Source of the DNA: Bordetella parapertussis
Lineage (GTDB): Bacteria > Pseudomonadota > Gammaproteobacteria > Burkholderiales > SG8-39
Direction: 5' to 3'
Assembly: GCA_945897475.1 (NCBI GenBank)
Contig: CAMDFL010000008.1
Coordinates: 1 to 49,917 of the forward strand
Length of the DNA: 49,917 nt
Positions 1-7,438 of this stretch are shown in pieces. Both the position numbers and the translations under genes were made by a program. Numbering within the stretch: position 1 is the stretch's first letter; the number at the start of each line of letters is the position of its first letter. The notes beneath the pieces are model-generated. The model saw nothing but the letters and a program-made list of their open reading frames with translations. It made no database searches and was not told the DNA's origin.

Positions 1-389
1 TTAGCAGTATTTGTTTGTCGCACCTGCCTTTGAAGGGGGTGGTCGGCGCCCGCAAGCTGTTCGCTCAAATCGGCGCTATGGAAAGATTATTGGGTTGCCC
101 AATTATTGTCAATAAGCTTATTCACTAAATTGTTAAATGATGGAACCCACCATAAATCCCACCCTGATATTTAAAGGGTTGGTGGGCAGGGCAGTTATAA
201 TTATCATTGATAAATAACAATATTTTTTATTTCTTTCATAAGACATGGGATATTATTATCTTGCCCAACTACTATTAGTGGGACGCTAGTAACAGCATTA
301 ATTGTGAAATTTTATCTCCATAAAATGACACCATTTAACAGTGCGATGTTGATAATTCGTTTGTCTGGTGATTTTAATGGGAGGTTCGT
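1..389. other. AT-rich intergenic leader upstream of metF
   Basis: No gene was recognised here. From about position 80 the DNA is much richer in A and T than the coding regions. An ATTGGG/CCCAAT inverted repeat lies at 89-103 with a 3-nt loop. The octamer TTGCCCAA occurs at 95-102 and again at 261-268. CCCACC at 158-163 can pair with GGTGGG at 181-186. These look like operator or leader structure for metF, but no known riboswitch or MetR-type site could be matched. No good sigma70 promoter was found close to the start codon. Confidence 0.5.
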
Positions 390-1304
390 GTGAGACATTC
401 CGCCCCAGCTATCGGCGATCTTAGTTTCGAATTTTTTCCTCCCAAGACGCCGGAAGGAGTCCGCAAGCTACGCGGCGTCTGGAGCGCACTTGCCGCGCTT
501 GGGCCGAAGTTTTTTTCGGTCACCTATGGAGCGGGTGGTTCGACTCAGGCCGGGACGCTGGACACGGTGCGTGAGATCCAGGCCGCGGGTAATCAGGCGG
601 CGCCACACTTGTCCTGTGTTGGCGCCACGCGAAGCGAGACCGAAACCATCCTTGATCAGTTTCGGGCGAACGGCATCCAACATATCGTCGCGTTGCGTGG
701 CGATCTGCCCTCAGGCATGGTCGGGTCCGGCGAACTTGCCCATGCCAGTGACCTGGTTGCTTTGATCCGCGCATCAAGCGGCGCGCATTTTCGTATCGAT
801 GTTGCCTGCTATCCGGAATGCCACCCGCAGGCGAGAAGCGCACGCGAGGATTTGACCAATTTCAAACGCAAGGTCGATGCCGGCGCCAATGGCGCAATTA
901 CCCAGTATTTCTATAACGCGGACTGCTATTTTCGATTTGTCGATGAGTGCGCCTCAGCGGGCATAGGCATACCGATCGTGCCGGGCATCATGCCGATCGG
1001 CAATTTCTCCCAGTTGGCGCGTTTCTCCGAAGCCTGTGGCGCGGAAATTCCGCGCTGGTTGCGAGTGCGCATGGAGGGTTACGGCGATGACCTCGCGTCG
1101 ATACGCGCCCTGGGCCTGGATGTGGTCAGTGCGCTATGCGAGCGCCTGCTTGCCGGCGGCGCACGCGGCCTGCATTTCTATACGCTCAATCACGCCGATC
1201 TCACCACACAGATCTGCAAGAATCTGGGAACCGAGCCGCCGGTCGCCGGGGGAACTGGGCCACAGGCTGTGAGAGGAACCGGGCTGCGGGCCGCAGCACG
1301 ATGA
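390..1304 (+). CDS. metF: 5,10-methylenetetrahydrofolate reductase MetF
   Basis: This enzyme reduces 5,10-methylene-THF to 5-methyl-THF with FAD, supplying methyl groups for methionine synthesis in the cytosol. The 304-residue protein has the family signature FEFFPPK at residues 13-19, with the catalytic Glu at 14. SVTYGAGGS (43-51) and ALRGD (101-105, Asp near the flavin) follow, and the usual single TIM-barrel length is present. The start is GTG, chosen because GGGAGG lies at 379-384, five bases upstream. The last 25 residues or so are a low-complexity tail encoded by imperfect repeats of a GAACCGGGC-like unit, and this tail is not part of the usual fold. A methyltransferase relic lies two genes downstream. 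Identification is secure. Confidence 0.96.
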   Translation: MRHSAPAIGDLSFEFFPPKTPEGVRKLRGVWSALAALGPKFFSVTYGAGGSTQAGTLDTVREIQAAGNQAAPHLSCVGATRSETETILDQFRANGIQHIVALRGDLPSGMVGSGELAHASDLVALIRASSGAHFRIDVACYPECHPQARSAREDLTNFKRKVDAGANGAITQYFYNADCYFRFVDECASAGIGIPIVPGIMPIGNFSQLARFSEACGAEIPRWLRVRMEGYGDDLASIRALGLDVVSALCERLLAGGARGLHFYTLNHADLTTQICKNLGTEPPVAGGTGPQAVRGTGLRAAAR

Positions 1305-1397
1305 ATTCCCGCACGTTGCGAAACGGCAGCGATCACTGCACGAACAAGGCAAATGGCAGGTCGCCGATCATGCCGATGGGTGAGAAAAACCGCTAAT

Positions 1398-1438
1398 CCT
1401 AGGTAAGCCCGGAATAAACAGACATGCGTTGACCTAGG
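1398..1438. promoter_or_regulatory. CCTAGG inverted repeat
   Basis: CCTAGGT at 1398-1404 and ACCTAGG at 1432-1438 are exact reverse complements, and each contains the palindrome CCTAGG. They lie 27 bp apart in the 247-bp gap between metF and the TauE/SafE gene. The tetramer CTAG is generally rare in proteobacteria, so a protein-binding site is possible. A weak -10-like TATACT at 1497-1502 is the only promoter-like element further downstream. Function is inferred only. Confidence 0.3.
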
Positions 1439-1551
1439 GGTTTTGCTCATCCGATGGGACTGCGCTCCAAGCGCTGCTGCAACGCAGCGGCGAGCCTATA
1501 CTTCTGGCCTTGCCGCTTGCCGCTTTCCTCAGATAAGGAATAAAAACACAA

Positions 1552-2346
1552 ATGGAATGGCTGCTCGGATATCTTGTGATCGGCGCGATTGTCGGTTTTT
1601 TCGCGGGGCTGCTGGGCATTGGCGGCGGTGCGATCATGGTGCCGCTGCTGGTGATCATTTTCGAGGCGCAAAATCTACCGAACGAGCATGTGCTGCATCT
1701 GGCGGTGGGCACGGCGATGTCCACCATTCTTTTTACGGCACTCTCCAGCATTCGTGCGCACGCGAAGCGAGGCAGCTTGCGCTGGGATATTCCACTGGCA
1801 TTGACACCGGGAATTGTCGTCGGCGGGCTGGCGGGGTCGCTCTTCGCCGGGGCGATTTCGACATTTACGCTGGCGGTGGGTTTCTGCGTAATCATCTATA
1901 TCGCCGGCATTAACATTTTATTGGATCGAAACCCCAAGCCGGGGCGTGAGTTGCCCGGTGCGCTCGGACTCAATTTTGCTGGATTTATTTTTGGCGCAGT
2001 GTCTTCGCTGGTGGCGTTGGGCGGGGCGTTCATGACGGTGCCGTTCATGCTGTATTGCAATGTGCCGATGCGTGCGGCGGTGGGCGCAGCCGCGGTGATC
2101 GGGATTCCGATCGCGCTGGCAGGCAGCGTGGGGTATCTGTATTCCGGTTGGAGTCAACAAAATCTGCCGTCATGGAGCTTCGGTTATATCTATCTGCCGG
2201 CGATGCTGGGTATCGTTATAGCGAGCGTGCTGATTGCGCCACTGGGTGCGGCGGCGGCGCATAAGTGGCCGGTCAAGTGGCTTAAACGGATTTTCGGGGT
2301 ATTGTTATTGGTGTTTGCCACGCGAATGGTGTGGTCGCTCAGTTGA
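1552..2346 (+). CDS. TauE/SafE (TSUP) family sulfite/organosulfonate exporter-like permease
   Basis: This is an integral membrane protein of 264 residues and about eight hydrophobic segments. The two halves are related, as expected for the TSUP family (formerly DUF81). The first half carries GLLGIGGGAIMVPLL near residues 19-33. The second carries the matching SSLVALGGAFMTVPF near 146-160. Family members move sulfite, sulfoacetate, thiosulfate or other small anions across the inner membrane, and the substrate cannot be read from the sequence. A purine-rich AAGGAA at 1535-1540 precedes the ATG. It is followed after 36 bp by the deleted MetE-like gene and may be co-transcribed with it. Confidence 0.88.
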   Translation: MEWLLGYLVIGAIVGFFAGLLGIGGGAIMVPLLVIIFEAQNLPNEHVLHLAVGTAMSTILFTALSSIRAHAKRGSLRWDIPLALTPGIVVGGLAGSLFAGAISTFTLAVGFCVIIYIAGINILLDRNPKPGRELPGALGLNFAGFIFGAVSSLVALGGAFMTVPFMLYCNVPMRAAVGAAAVIGIPIALAGSVGYLYSGWSQQNLPSWSFGYIYLPAMLGIVIASVLIAPLGAAAAHKWPVKWLKRIFGVLLLVFATRMVWSLS

Positions 2347-2382
2347 ACGACAAAAATACGCGATGGATGGCAAGGGAAATAT

Positions 2383-2754
2383 ATGAGCAGTGAGAAAACC
2401 GTCGGTGCCAATCCTTCCGGCAAAGAATCACATCGGCTATCTTTTCGCGCCGACGTCGTTGGCAGTTTGCTTCTCCCGCCCTCCATCCATGAAGCCAGGG
2501 ATAAATGGCAGAAGGGTTCTCTGTCACTCGCGGTATTGGGGCTGGTAACGACTAAGACGCCGCAGTTTGAGAAAAAAGACGATCTGAGGCGCCGCATTGA
2601 CGAGGCGACGAAGTTCGCGCCGCTAGCGCAACTGGCCTTGTCGCCACAATGCGGTTTCGCCAGTACCATTCTCGGCAACCGTGTCACCCATGATGATCAG
2701 CACCGCAAGCTCGAACTAGTGGTCGAGACCGCCCGGGATGTGTGGGGCGAGTAA
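2383..2754 (+). pseudogene. Internally deleted MetE-like (cobalamin-independent methionine synthase family) gene
   Basis: The 123-residue frame joins the two ends of a protein that is normally about 370 residues. Residues 18-50 (FRADVVGSLLLPP, then HEARDKW) match the N-terminus of the short MetE-like (YxjG/YxjH) family. Residues 52-123 (LGLVTTKTP, KKDDLRRRIDEA, LALSPQCGFAS, VVETARDVWG) match its extreme C-terminus. Roughly 250 central residues, which hold the His-x-Cys zinc ligands and the folate barrel, are missing. The join falls near 2525-2540 and stays in frame. Only the last zinc-ligand Cys, in SPQCGF, remains, so catalysis is not expected. AAGGGAAA and an ATG are intact, so a stub may still be made. 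Its frame ends just before the CobW gene begins. Confidence 0.82.
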
Positions 2755-2783
2755 TTGAGTGCCGGTTTCCCAGCATCCAATCC

Positions 2784-3857
2784 ATGACTGAGACGCCGAT
2801 CACATCGGATTCCAGGCTGCCGGTTGCGCTTGTTACCGGGTTCCTGGGTAGCGGCAAGACCACGCTGCTCAATCGCTTGTTACACCACCCGGCCATGAGC
2901 GCGACAGCGGTGGTGATCAATGAATTCGGCGATGTGCCGCTCGATCAGCTGTTCGTTGAAGAAACCGATGGCGAGATTGTAGTGATGGCCAACGGCTGTC
3001 TGTGCTGCAGCGTGCAGGACGATATTGAGGGTGTGATCGGGCGGCTGTTCGCGCGCCGCGATAAGGGTTCATTGCCCGCCTTCGAGCGCATGGTGATTGA
3101 AACTTCGGGACTGGCCGATCCCGCGCCCATCATGCAGATGCTGCTCAATCAACCTCTGGTGATGGATAATTTTCGCTTGGATAGCGTGGTGACTCTGGTG
3201 GATACGGTGCATGCCGAGCGCCAGATTCTTGATAATGAAGAGGCGTTCAAACAAGTGGTGCTGGCCGACCGGCTGGTTCTCACTAAAATCGATTTGGCAA
3301 GCGTAGAAGCCGTGGTGAGTTTGAAGCGCGAGCTTGCGCGGCTCAATCCGGGCGCGGCGTTGATGATGGCGAGCAATGGTGAGCTGCCGCCCGAAGCCAT
3401 ATTCGGCGCAAGCAACATTGACTCGGTGATGGCGGCGGATCGTTGGCTTGCTCTGCGAGCGGCATCGCAAAGCCCTGATGCGAAGCTCAAGGCGGGGCAG
3501 GCCGGCCATCATCTGGCATCGCACGTCCATAGCAAAGGTGTGGTGTGCTGTTCGCTGGCGTTTCCCACCGCATTGCGCTGGCGCGAACTCAACCGCTGGC
3601 TGACGGCATTTAGAATAAAACACGGAGAGCGACTGCTGCGCGTGAAGGGCATCGTCGAACTCGAAGGTGAGCCGGCGCCGGTGGCCTTGCATGGTGTGCA
3701 TCATGTATTCCATCCGCCGCTGCCCTTGTTGCATCTGCGCGGTAAGGGTCTGCGAGGAACGCGGCTGGTGGTTATTGCGCGCGATCTGGCTGAAGATGAA
3801 ATCAACGCCAGTTGGCGGGTATTTGTCACGCAACAGACGCAACCGACACTGTTTTAG
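2784..3857 (+). CDS. CobW/COG0523 G3E-family GTPase, putative metal chaperone
   Basis: This cytosolic P-loop GTPase belongs to the CobW/YjiA/ZigA group, which delivers zinc, cobalt or other metals to client enzymes. From the ATG at 2784 the protein has 357 residues. Walker A is GFLGSGKTT at 19-27. The metal-binding CxCC motif is CLCC at 72-75. ETSGLADP and the guanine-specificity TKID motif follow, and a CobW C-terminal domain covers about 255-357. The frame is open up to 2742, but conserved homology begins at RLPVALVTGFLG, so 2784 is preferred although its ribosome-binding site is weak. It follows the MetE-like relic with almost no gap. MetE is a zinc enzyme, so an old functional link is possible but unproven. 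Confidence 0.9.
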   Translation: MTETPITSDSRLPVALVTGFLGSGKTTLLNRLLHHPAMSATAVVINEFGDVPLDQLFVEETDGEIVVMANGCLCCSVQDDIEGVIGRLFARRDKGSLPAFERMVIETSGLADPAPIMQMLLNQPLVMDNFRLDSVVTLVDTVHAERQILDNEEAFKQVVLADRLVLTKIDLASVEAVVSLKRELARLNPGAALMMASNGELPPEAIFGASNIDSVMAADRWLALRAASQSPDAKLKAGQAGHHLASHVHSKGVVCCSLAFPTALRWRELNRWLTAFRIKHGERLLRVKGIVELEGEPAPVALHGVHHVFHPPLPLLHLRGKGLRGTRLVVIARDLAEDEINASWRVFVTQQTQPTLF

Positions 3858-3931
3858 CAATAATTTTTTACTCAATATTTACGGTCCGAGATGGATCTAT
3901 TTTGCCTGTGAATTGATTAGGAGAAGCGAAG

Positions 3932-4834
3932 ATGCGTGCCATAGATGTTCATTGCCACCCCTCCACCAGGGAGCATTCGCTCAGCGTCGGCAAATACATG
4001 GCAGCGTTGGAGGCGATGCTGGGCAAGCCGATGCGCTCAAAGACCGAGGACGAGATGGCGGAGGACTTCCGCCGCGACGATGTGTTTGCCATGCTGATTG
4101 CCATGGATGCGCAATCGGAAACCGGCGAGGGCGTGATCACCAACGATTACATCGCCGGTCTCACCACGCGCTATCCCGATGTGTTTCTGCCCGGATGGGC
4201 GGTGGTCGATCCCTGGAAAGGAAAATTAGCGCTCGCTGAACTGGAGCGTTCCATTCGCGACCTGAAACTCACCGGCGCCAAGTGGATGCCCATCATGCAG
4301 GGCTTCTACCCTCACGATCACCGTTTTTATCCTTTCTGGGACCTGTGCCAATCCCTGGGTGCTCCGGTGCTGATTCATTGCGGCACCACCGCAATCGGCT
4401 CCGGAATGGAGGGCGGCGGCGGCTTGAAGCTGGATTACGCGCGGCCAATGCCGGCAATCGACAACATCGCCGCGGATTTTCCGAAACTCACCATTATCAT
4501 GGCGCATCCGGCCTGGCCCTGGACCGAAGAGGCCATCGCCATCATGTTGCACAAGACCAACGTCTACATGGATATTTCCGGCTGGCGTCCCAAATATATT
4601 CCGCAGGTTTTGAAGGCGGAAATGAACCGCAGGCTGCAGAATAAAATTCTCTACGGCTCGGATTACCCCGGTTGGTCGCCGGCGCAGTGTCTCGATGAAT
4701 TGCAGATGGAAGGGCTGCGCGATGGCGTGGTGGAGAAAATATTTTATAAAAATGCCCTGCGCGCGTTGAAGCTCGAGGACAAGGTCAAAGCCGCGGAGGC
4801 TGCGGCGCAAAAGCGCATAAGTAAGCTTGGATAG
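3932..4834 (+). CDS. Amidohydrolase-superfamily metal-dependent hydrolase or decarboxylase (ACMSD-like)
   Basis: This is a TIM-barrel enzyme of the Amidohydro_2 family, which includes aminocarboxymuconate-semialdehyde decarboxylase and aromatic-acid decarboxylases. The 300-residue protein shows the metal ligands expected: DVHCH at 5-9, IHCG with His149, MAHPAWPW with His192, and YGSDYP with Asp244. AGGAG at 3919-3923 sits 8 nt before the ATG, a clear ribosome-binding site. The C-terminal tail (residues 283-300) is charged and Ala-rich. It converges on the MFS genes with only 20 bp between the stop codons. The substrate is unknown; a role in aromatic catabolism is a guess from the family. Confidence 0.85.
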   Translation: MRAIDVHCHPSTREHSLSVGKYMAALEAMLGKPMRSKTEDEMAEDFRRDDVFAMLIAMDAQSETGEGVITNDYIAGLTTRYPDVFLPGWAVVDPWKGKLALAELERSIRDLKLTGAKWMPIMQGFYPHDHRFYPFWDLCQSLGAPVLIHCGTTAIGSGMEGGGGLKLDYARPMPAIDNIAADFPKLTIIMAHPAWPWTEEAIAIMLHKTNVYMDISGWRPKYIPQVLKAEMNRRLQNKILYGSDYPGWSPAQCLDELQMEGLRDGVVEKIFYKNALRALKLEDKVKAAEAAAQKRISKLG

Positions 4835-4854
4835 CTAATAGGACCGCAGCGACC

Positions 4855-6087
4855 CTAGCGATACTGACTCAGCCGCAGTGACCTCAAAAACGGCGATGTC
4901 ACCAGCATTGCAAGGATCAGAAATGCGCTTACTGCAGAAACCGCGATACAGGCGCCCGGTGCGCCGATGAAATCACCCAAAGCTCCGGCTAGCAAAGAAC
5001 CGCTCGCGATCAACGCGGGATTGAGCTGAATCAGGCTCACAACCCGCCCGCGCATTTCCGGCGGCGCCGACAGTTGGAGCATGGTCTGGTTGTTGACGCT
5101 ATTGACCATTTCGGCGGCGCCGGCGAGCGCGCACATGGCCAGCGCGAGATAAAAACTGGAACTGAGTGCAAGACCCACCAGCGCCGTGCAATAGACCAGC
5201 ATGGCGCCGGTTTGAATCAGTCCGATGCGGTCCAGGCGCATCAGCATGCTGGCGGTAGCCGCGCCAATCACGCCACCCACCCCAACGAAAGTAAACATCA
5301 GCCCCAGGCCCGCAGGCCCGACTTGGTAAATGTCCTTGGCGTAGATGGGAAACAAAGTATTGAAAATCGGCACCAGCAGGAAATACTGGATCGCGGTGAT
5401 GCTCATCAGCATGCGCGTGGTTCGATCCCGCCCGACATAACGAAAGCCTTCCTTCAGTTCGCCCCACGCAGAGACGCCGCTTGCTTTGGGCTTCTTCGGC
5501 GGGAACACCACCAGGTAGGCGAGTAATCCCGAGGCCAGATACAAGGCGCCTTGAATAAAGAAGTTTCCCGCCGCGCCGATCGCCGCGATCAAAAGACCCG
5601 CGATGGCCGGCCCCAATACGCGCATCGAGGAGTTGCCCATGACGTTGTAGGCCACCGCCTTGGGCACGATCTCGCGCGGCACCACCTCGAACACCGTCGA
5701 ATGGCGCGAGGGACGGTCGATGACATTGCCCGCGCCAAGGATGATGGTGAAGGCGAACAGCATCCAGGTTTGCACCAGGTCGAATGCCAACAACGCGCCG
5801 AATACGATCACCGTCCCGGCCGAGAGCCATTGCGCGTATTGCAGAATTTTTCTGCGGTCATAGCGATCCGCGGCCACCCCCGAGAGCGGCGCCAAAGACA
5901 GCAACGGAATCACGCGCACCGCGAGAATCGCGCCGACCATGGTGGCCGAACCGGTGATGTCGTAGGCGAGCCAGGAAAGGGTAGCTGCCTGTATCCACAT
6001 CGCGCCGTAGGCACACAGCGAACTGGTCCAAAGCCGGCGGAAATTTTTATGCGAAAACGGGCCGGGTGTAAATGTGGATTGGGACAT
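4855..6087 (-). CDS. MFS transporter (MFS_3/EntS-like), second of a tandem pair
   Basis: This inner-membrane exporter has 410 residues and about 12 hydrophobic segments. The motif-A loop between helices 2 and 3 is present as LSGVAADRYDRRK (about 58-70). A conserved PSRHSTVFEVVPRE stretch near 126-139 and PPEMRGRVVSL near 340 are typical of the MFS_3/EntS-type group. It begins 7 bp after the stop codon of the upstream paralogue, so the two are one transcription unit. The two share this layout and many local motifs and look like a gene duplication. Family members export siderophores, macrolides or other small molecules; no substrate can be inferred. Confidence 0.87.
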   Translation of the reverse strand: MSQSTFTPGPFSHKNFRRLWTSSLCAYGAMWIQAATLSWLAYDITGSATMVGAILAVRVIPLLSLAPLSGVAADRYDRRKILQYAQWLSAGTVIVFGALLAFDLVQTWMLFAFTIILGAGNVIDRPSRHSTVFEVVPREIVPKAVAYNVMGNSSMRVLGPAIAGLLIAAIGAAGNFFIQGALYLASGLLAYLVVFPPKKPKASGVSAWGELKEGFRYVGRDRTTRMLMSITAIQYFLLVPIFNTLFPIYAKDIYQVGPAGLGLMFTFVGVGGVIGAATASMLMRLDRIGLIQTGAMLVYCTALVGLALSSSFYLALAMCALAGAAEMVNSVNNQTMLQLSAPPEMRGRVVSLIQLNPALIASGSLLAGALGDFIGAPGACIAVSAVSAFLILAMLVTSPFLRSLRLSQYR

Positions 6088-6094
6088 TGCTTGC

Positions 6095-7342
6095 TCAATG
6101 ACGCGCGATAACCGGGCTTCCCAGTTTGGTGTACTGACTCATGCGCATGCCGCGCATGCGCGGCGAGATCATCATGATGACAAGGAATACGAGCATGCAA
6201 AAAAATGCCGTCCAGATCGAAGTGCCTCGCGGGCCGATCAGATCGGCCAGCGGACCCACCAGAAACGCGCCCAGCGAAATCAACGCAGGATATAACTGCA
6301 ATATGCTGGAGACCCGCCCGCGCATTTCCTCGGGCGCTGCCAGTTGCACCATGGTCATATTGGTGACGCTGTAAATCATCTCGGTCATTCCCGATAGCGC
6401 GCAAGCAACCAGGGCCCAGAAAAATGTGGGCGACAGACCCAGCCCGATGATGGATGCGCAAAAAGCCATCACCGCGCCCACTTGTATCCACCCGACGCGA
6501 TCAAAGCGCGACAGCCATCCGGCGACAAAGCCGCCGGTCACCCCGCCTATGCCTACGGCGGAGAACATCAGTCCAAGTCCGCTGGGCCCTTGGGCAAACA
6601 CGTCTTTCGCGTAAATCGGAAACAGCGTCCCCATGGTAGGCACCACCAGAAAGAACGGAAGCGCGCCGAGAATAAACAACAGCCGCGTGGTGGGTTCACG
6701 AGCGACGTGCCGCAGCCCTTCCATCAACTGGCTGCCCGCGGAACCGCGACCGGGTTTTTGGACCCGCTTTGGCATCACAACCTTGCTCACCAGCAATCCG
6801 GAAATAATGTAGAGCACACCTTGAACGTAAAAATTGCCCGCTATCCCTATCCACACAATCAGATATCCGGCAAGGGCTGGAGCGATGACGCGCGCGAGAT
6901 TGCCGCCAATAATGTTTAACGCCACGGCCTTCATGGCGATCTCGCGGGGCACCAGCTCGAATGCCGTGGATTGGCGCGCAGGCCGGTCAAGCACCCCGCA
7001 AGCCCCCATGACGATGGCGAACACGAACATGAATCCGATGTTAATAGCGTCAAGCGCCAGGGCCGAGCCAAACAGAATGGATGTCAGTGCCGACATCCAT
7101 TGACTCCATTTGAGCAGATCGGCACGATCGAAACGGTCGGCCGCAACGCCCGATAGCGGCGCCAGAATCAGTATCGGCAGGGCGCGAACGCCCGACACCG
7201 CGCCGACCAGCGTCCCCGAGCCGGTAAGTTCATACACCACCCATCCCATGCTCGCCATCTGTATCCACTGGCCGGCAAAAGTAAAAATGCCGCTCACCCA
7301 CATCCAGCGATAACTGACATAGGAGAAAACCGAGCGGCTCAT
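6095..7342 (-). CDS. MFS transporter (MFS_3/EntS-like), first of a tandem pair
   Basis: This is a 415-residue, roughly 12-helix major facilitator protein and a paralogue of the next gene. It shows LSGVAADRFDRAD (motif A), DRPARQSTAFELVPRE and APEEMRGRVSSI at matching places. The ATG at 7342 is preferred; a TTG two codons upstream is also in frame. No convincing Shine-Dalgarno sequence precedes it, and the DNA just upstream (7361-7438) is a run of degenerate 13-bp repeats. The CheA-like gene ends at 7429, only 87 bp away on the same strand, so the transporters might be read from that operon. Substrate unknown. Confidence 0.86.
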   Translation of the reverse strand: MSRSVFSYVSYRWMWVSGIFTFAGQWIQMASMGWVVYELTGSGTLVGAVSGVRALPILILAPLSGVAADRFDRADLLKWSQWMSALTSILFGSALALDAINIGFMFVFAIVMGACGVLDRPARQSTAFELVPREIAMKAVALNIIGGNLARVIAPALAGYLIVWIGIAGNFYVQGVLYIISGLLVSKVVMPKRVQKPGRGSAGSQLMEGLRHVAREPTTRLLFILGALPFFLVVPTMGTLFPIYAKDVFAQGPSGLGLMFSAVGIGGVTGGFVAGWLSRFDRVGWIQVGAVMAFCASIIGLGLSPTFFWALVACALSGMTEMIYSVTNMTMVQLAAPEEMRGRVSSILQLYPALISLGAFLVGPLADLIGPRGTSIWTAFFCMLVFLVIMMISPRMRGMRMSQYTKLGSPVIARH

Positions 7343-7360
7343 TTGCAATTGCTCAATTGA

Positions 7361-7438
7361 GCGTCAATTCGGAGCATCAATTCGGCGCATAAATTCGGGA
7401 GGATCAATTAGAGGGCCAATTCGACGCATCAATTCGAT
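7361..7438. repeat. Six degenerate 13-bp tandem repeats at the CheA-like stop codon
   Basis: Six units with consensus GCATCAATTCGGC (12-14 nt each) lie head to tail, starting near 7361, 7374, 7387, 7401, 7413 and 7426. On the minus strand each unit contains AATTGA or a variant of it. The CheA-like gene ends in that unit: its Ser-Asn-stop codons at 7437-7429 are the sixth unit. The repeat has therefore grown from, or into, the 3' end of the gene. It fills almost the whole gap before the MFS gene. Confidence 0.8.

Noticed and set aside
1-389. SAM or SAH riboswitch before metF
   Set aside because: No core motif of the known classes could be recognised. The leader is AT-rich with simple inverted repeats.
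5074-6111. Long plus-strand frames opposite the MFS genes
   Set aside because: They are His/Arg-rich shadows typical of the strand opposite GC-rich genes; the minus-strand transporters are unmistakable.
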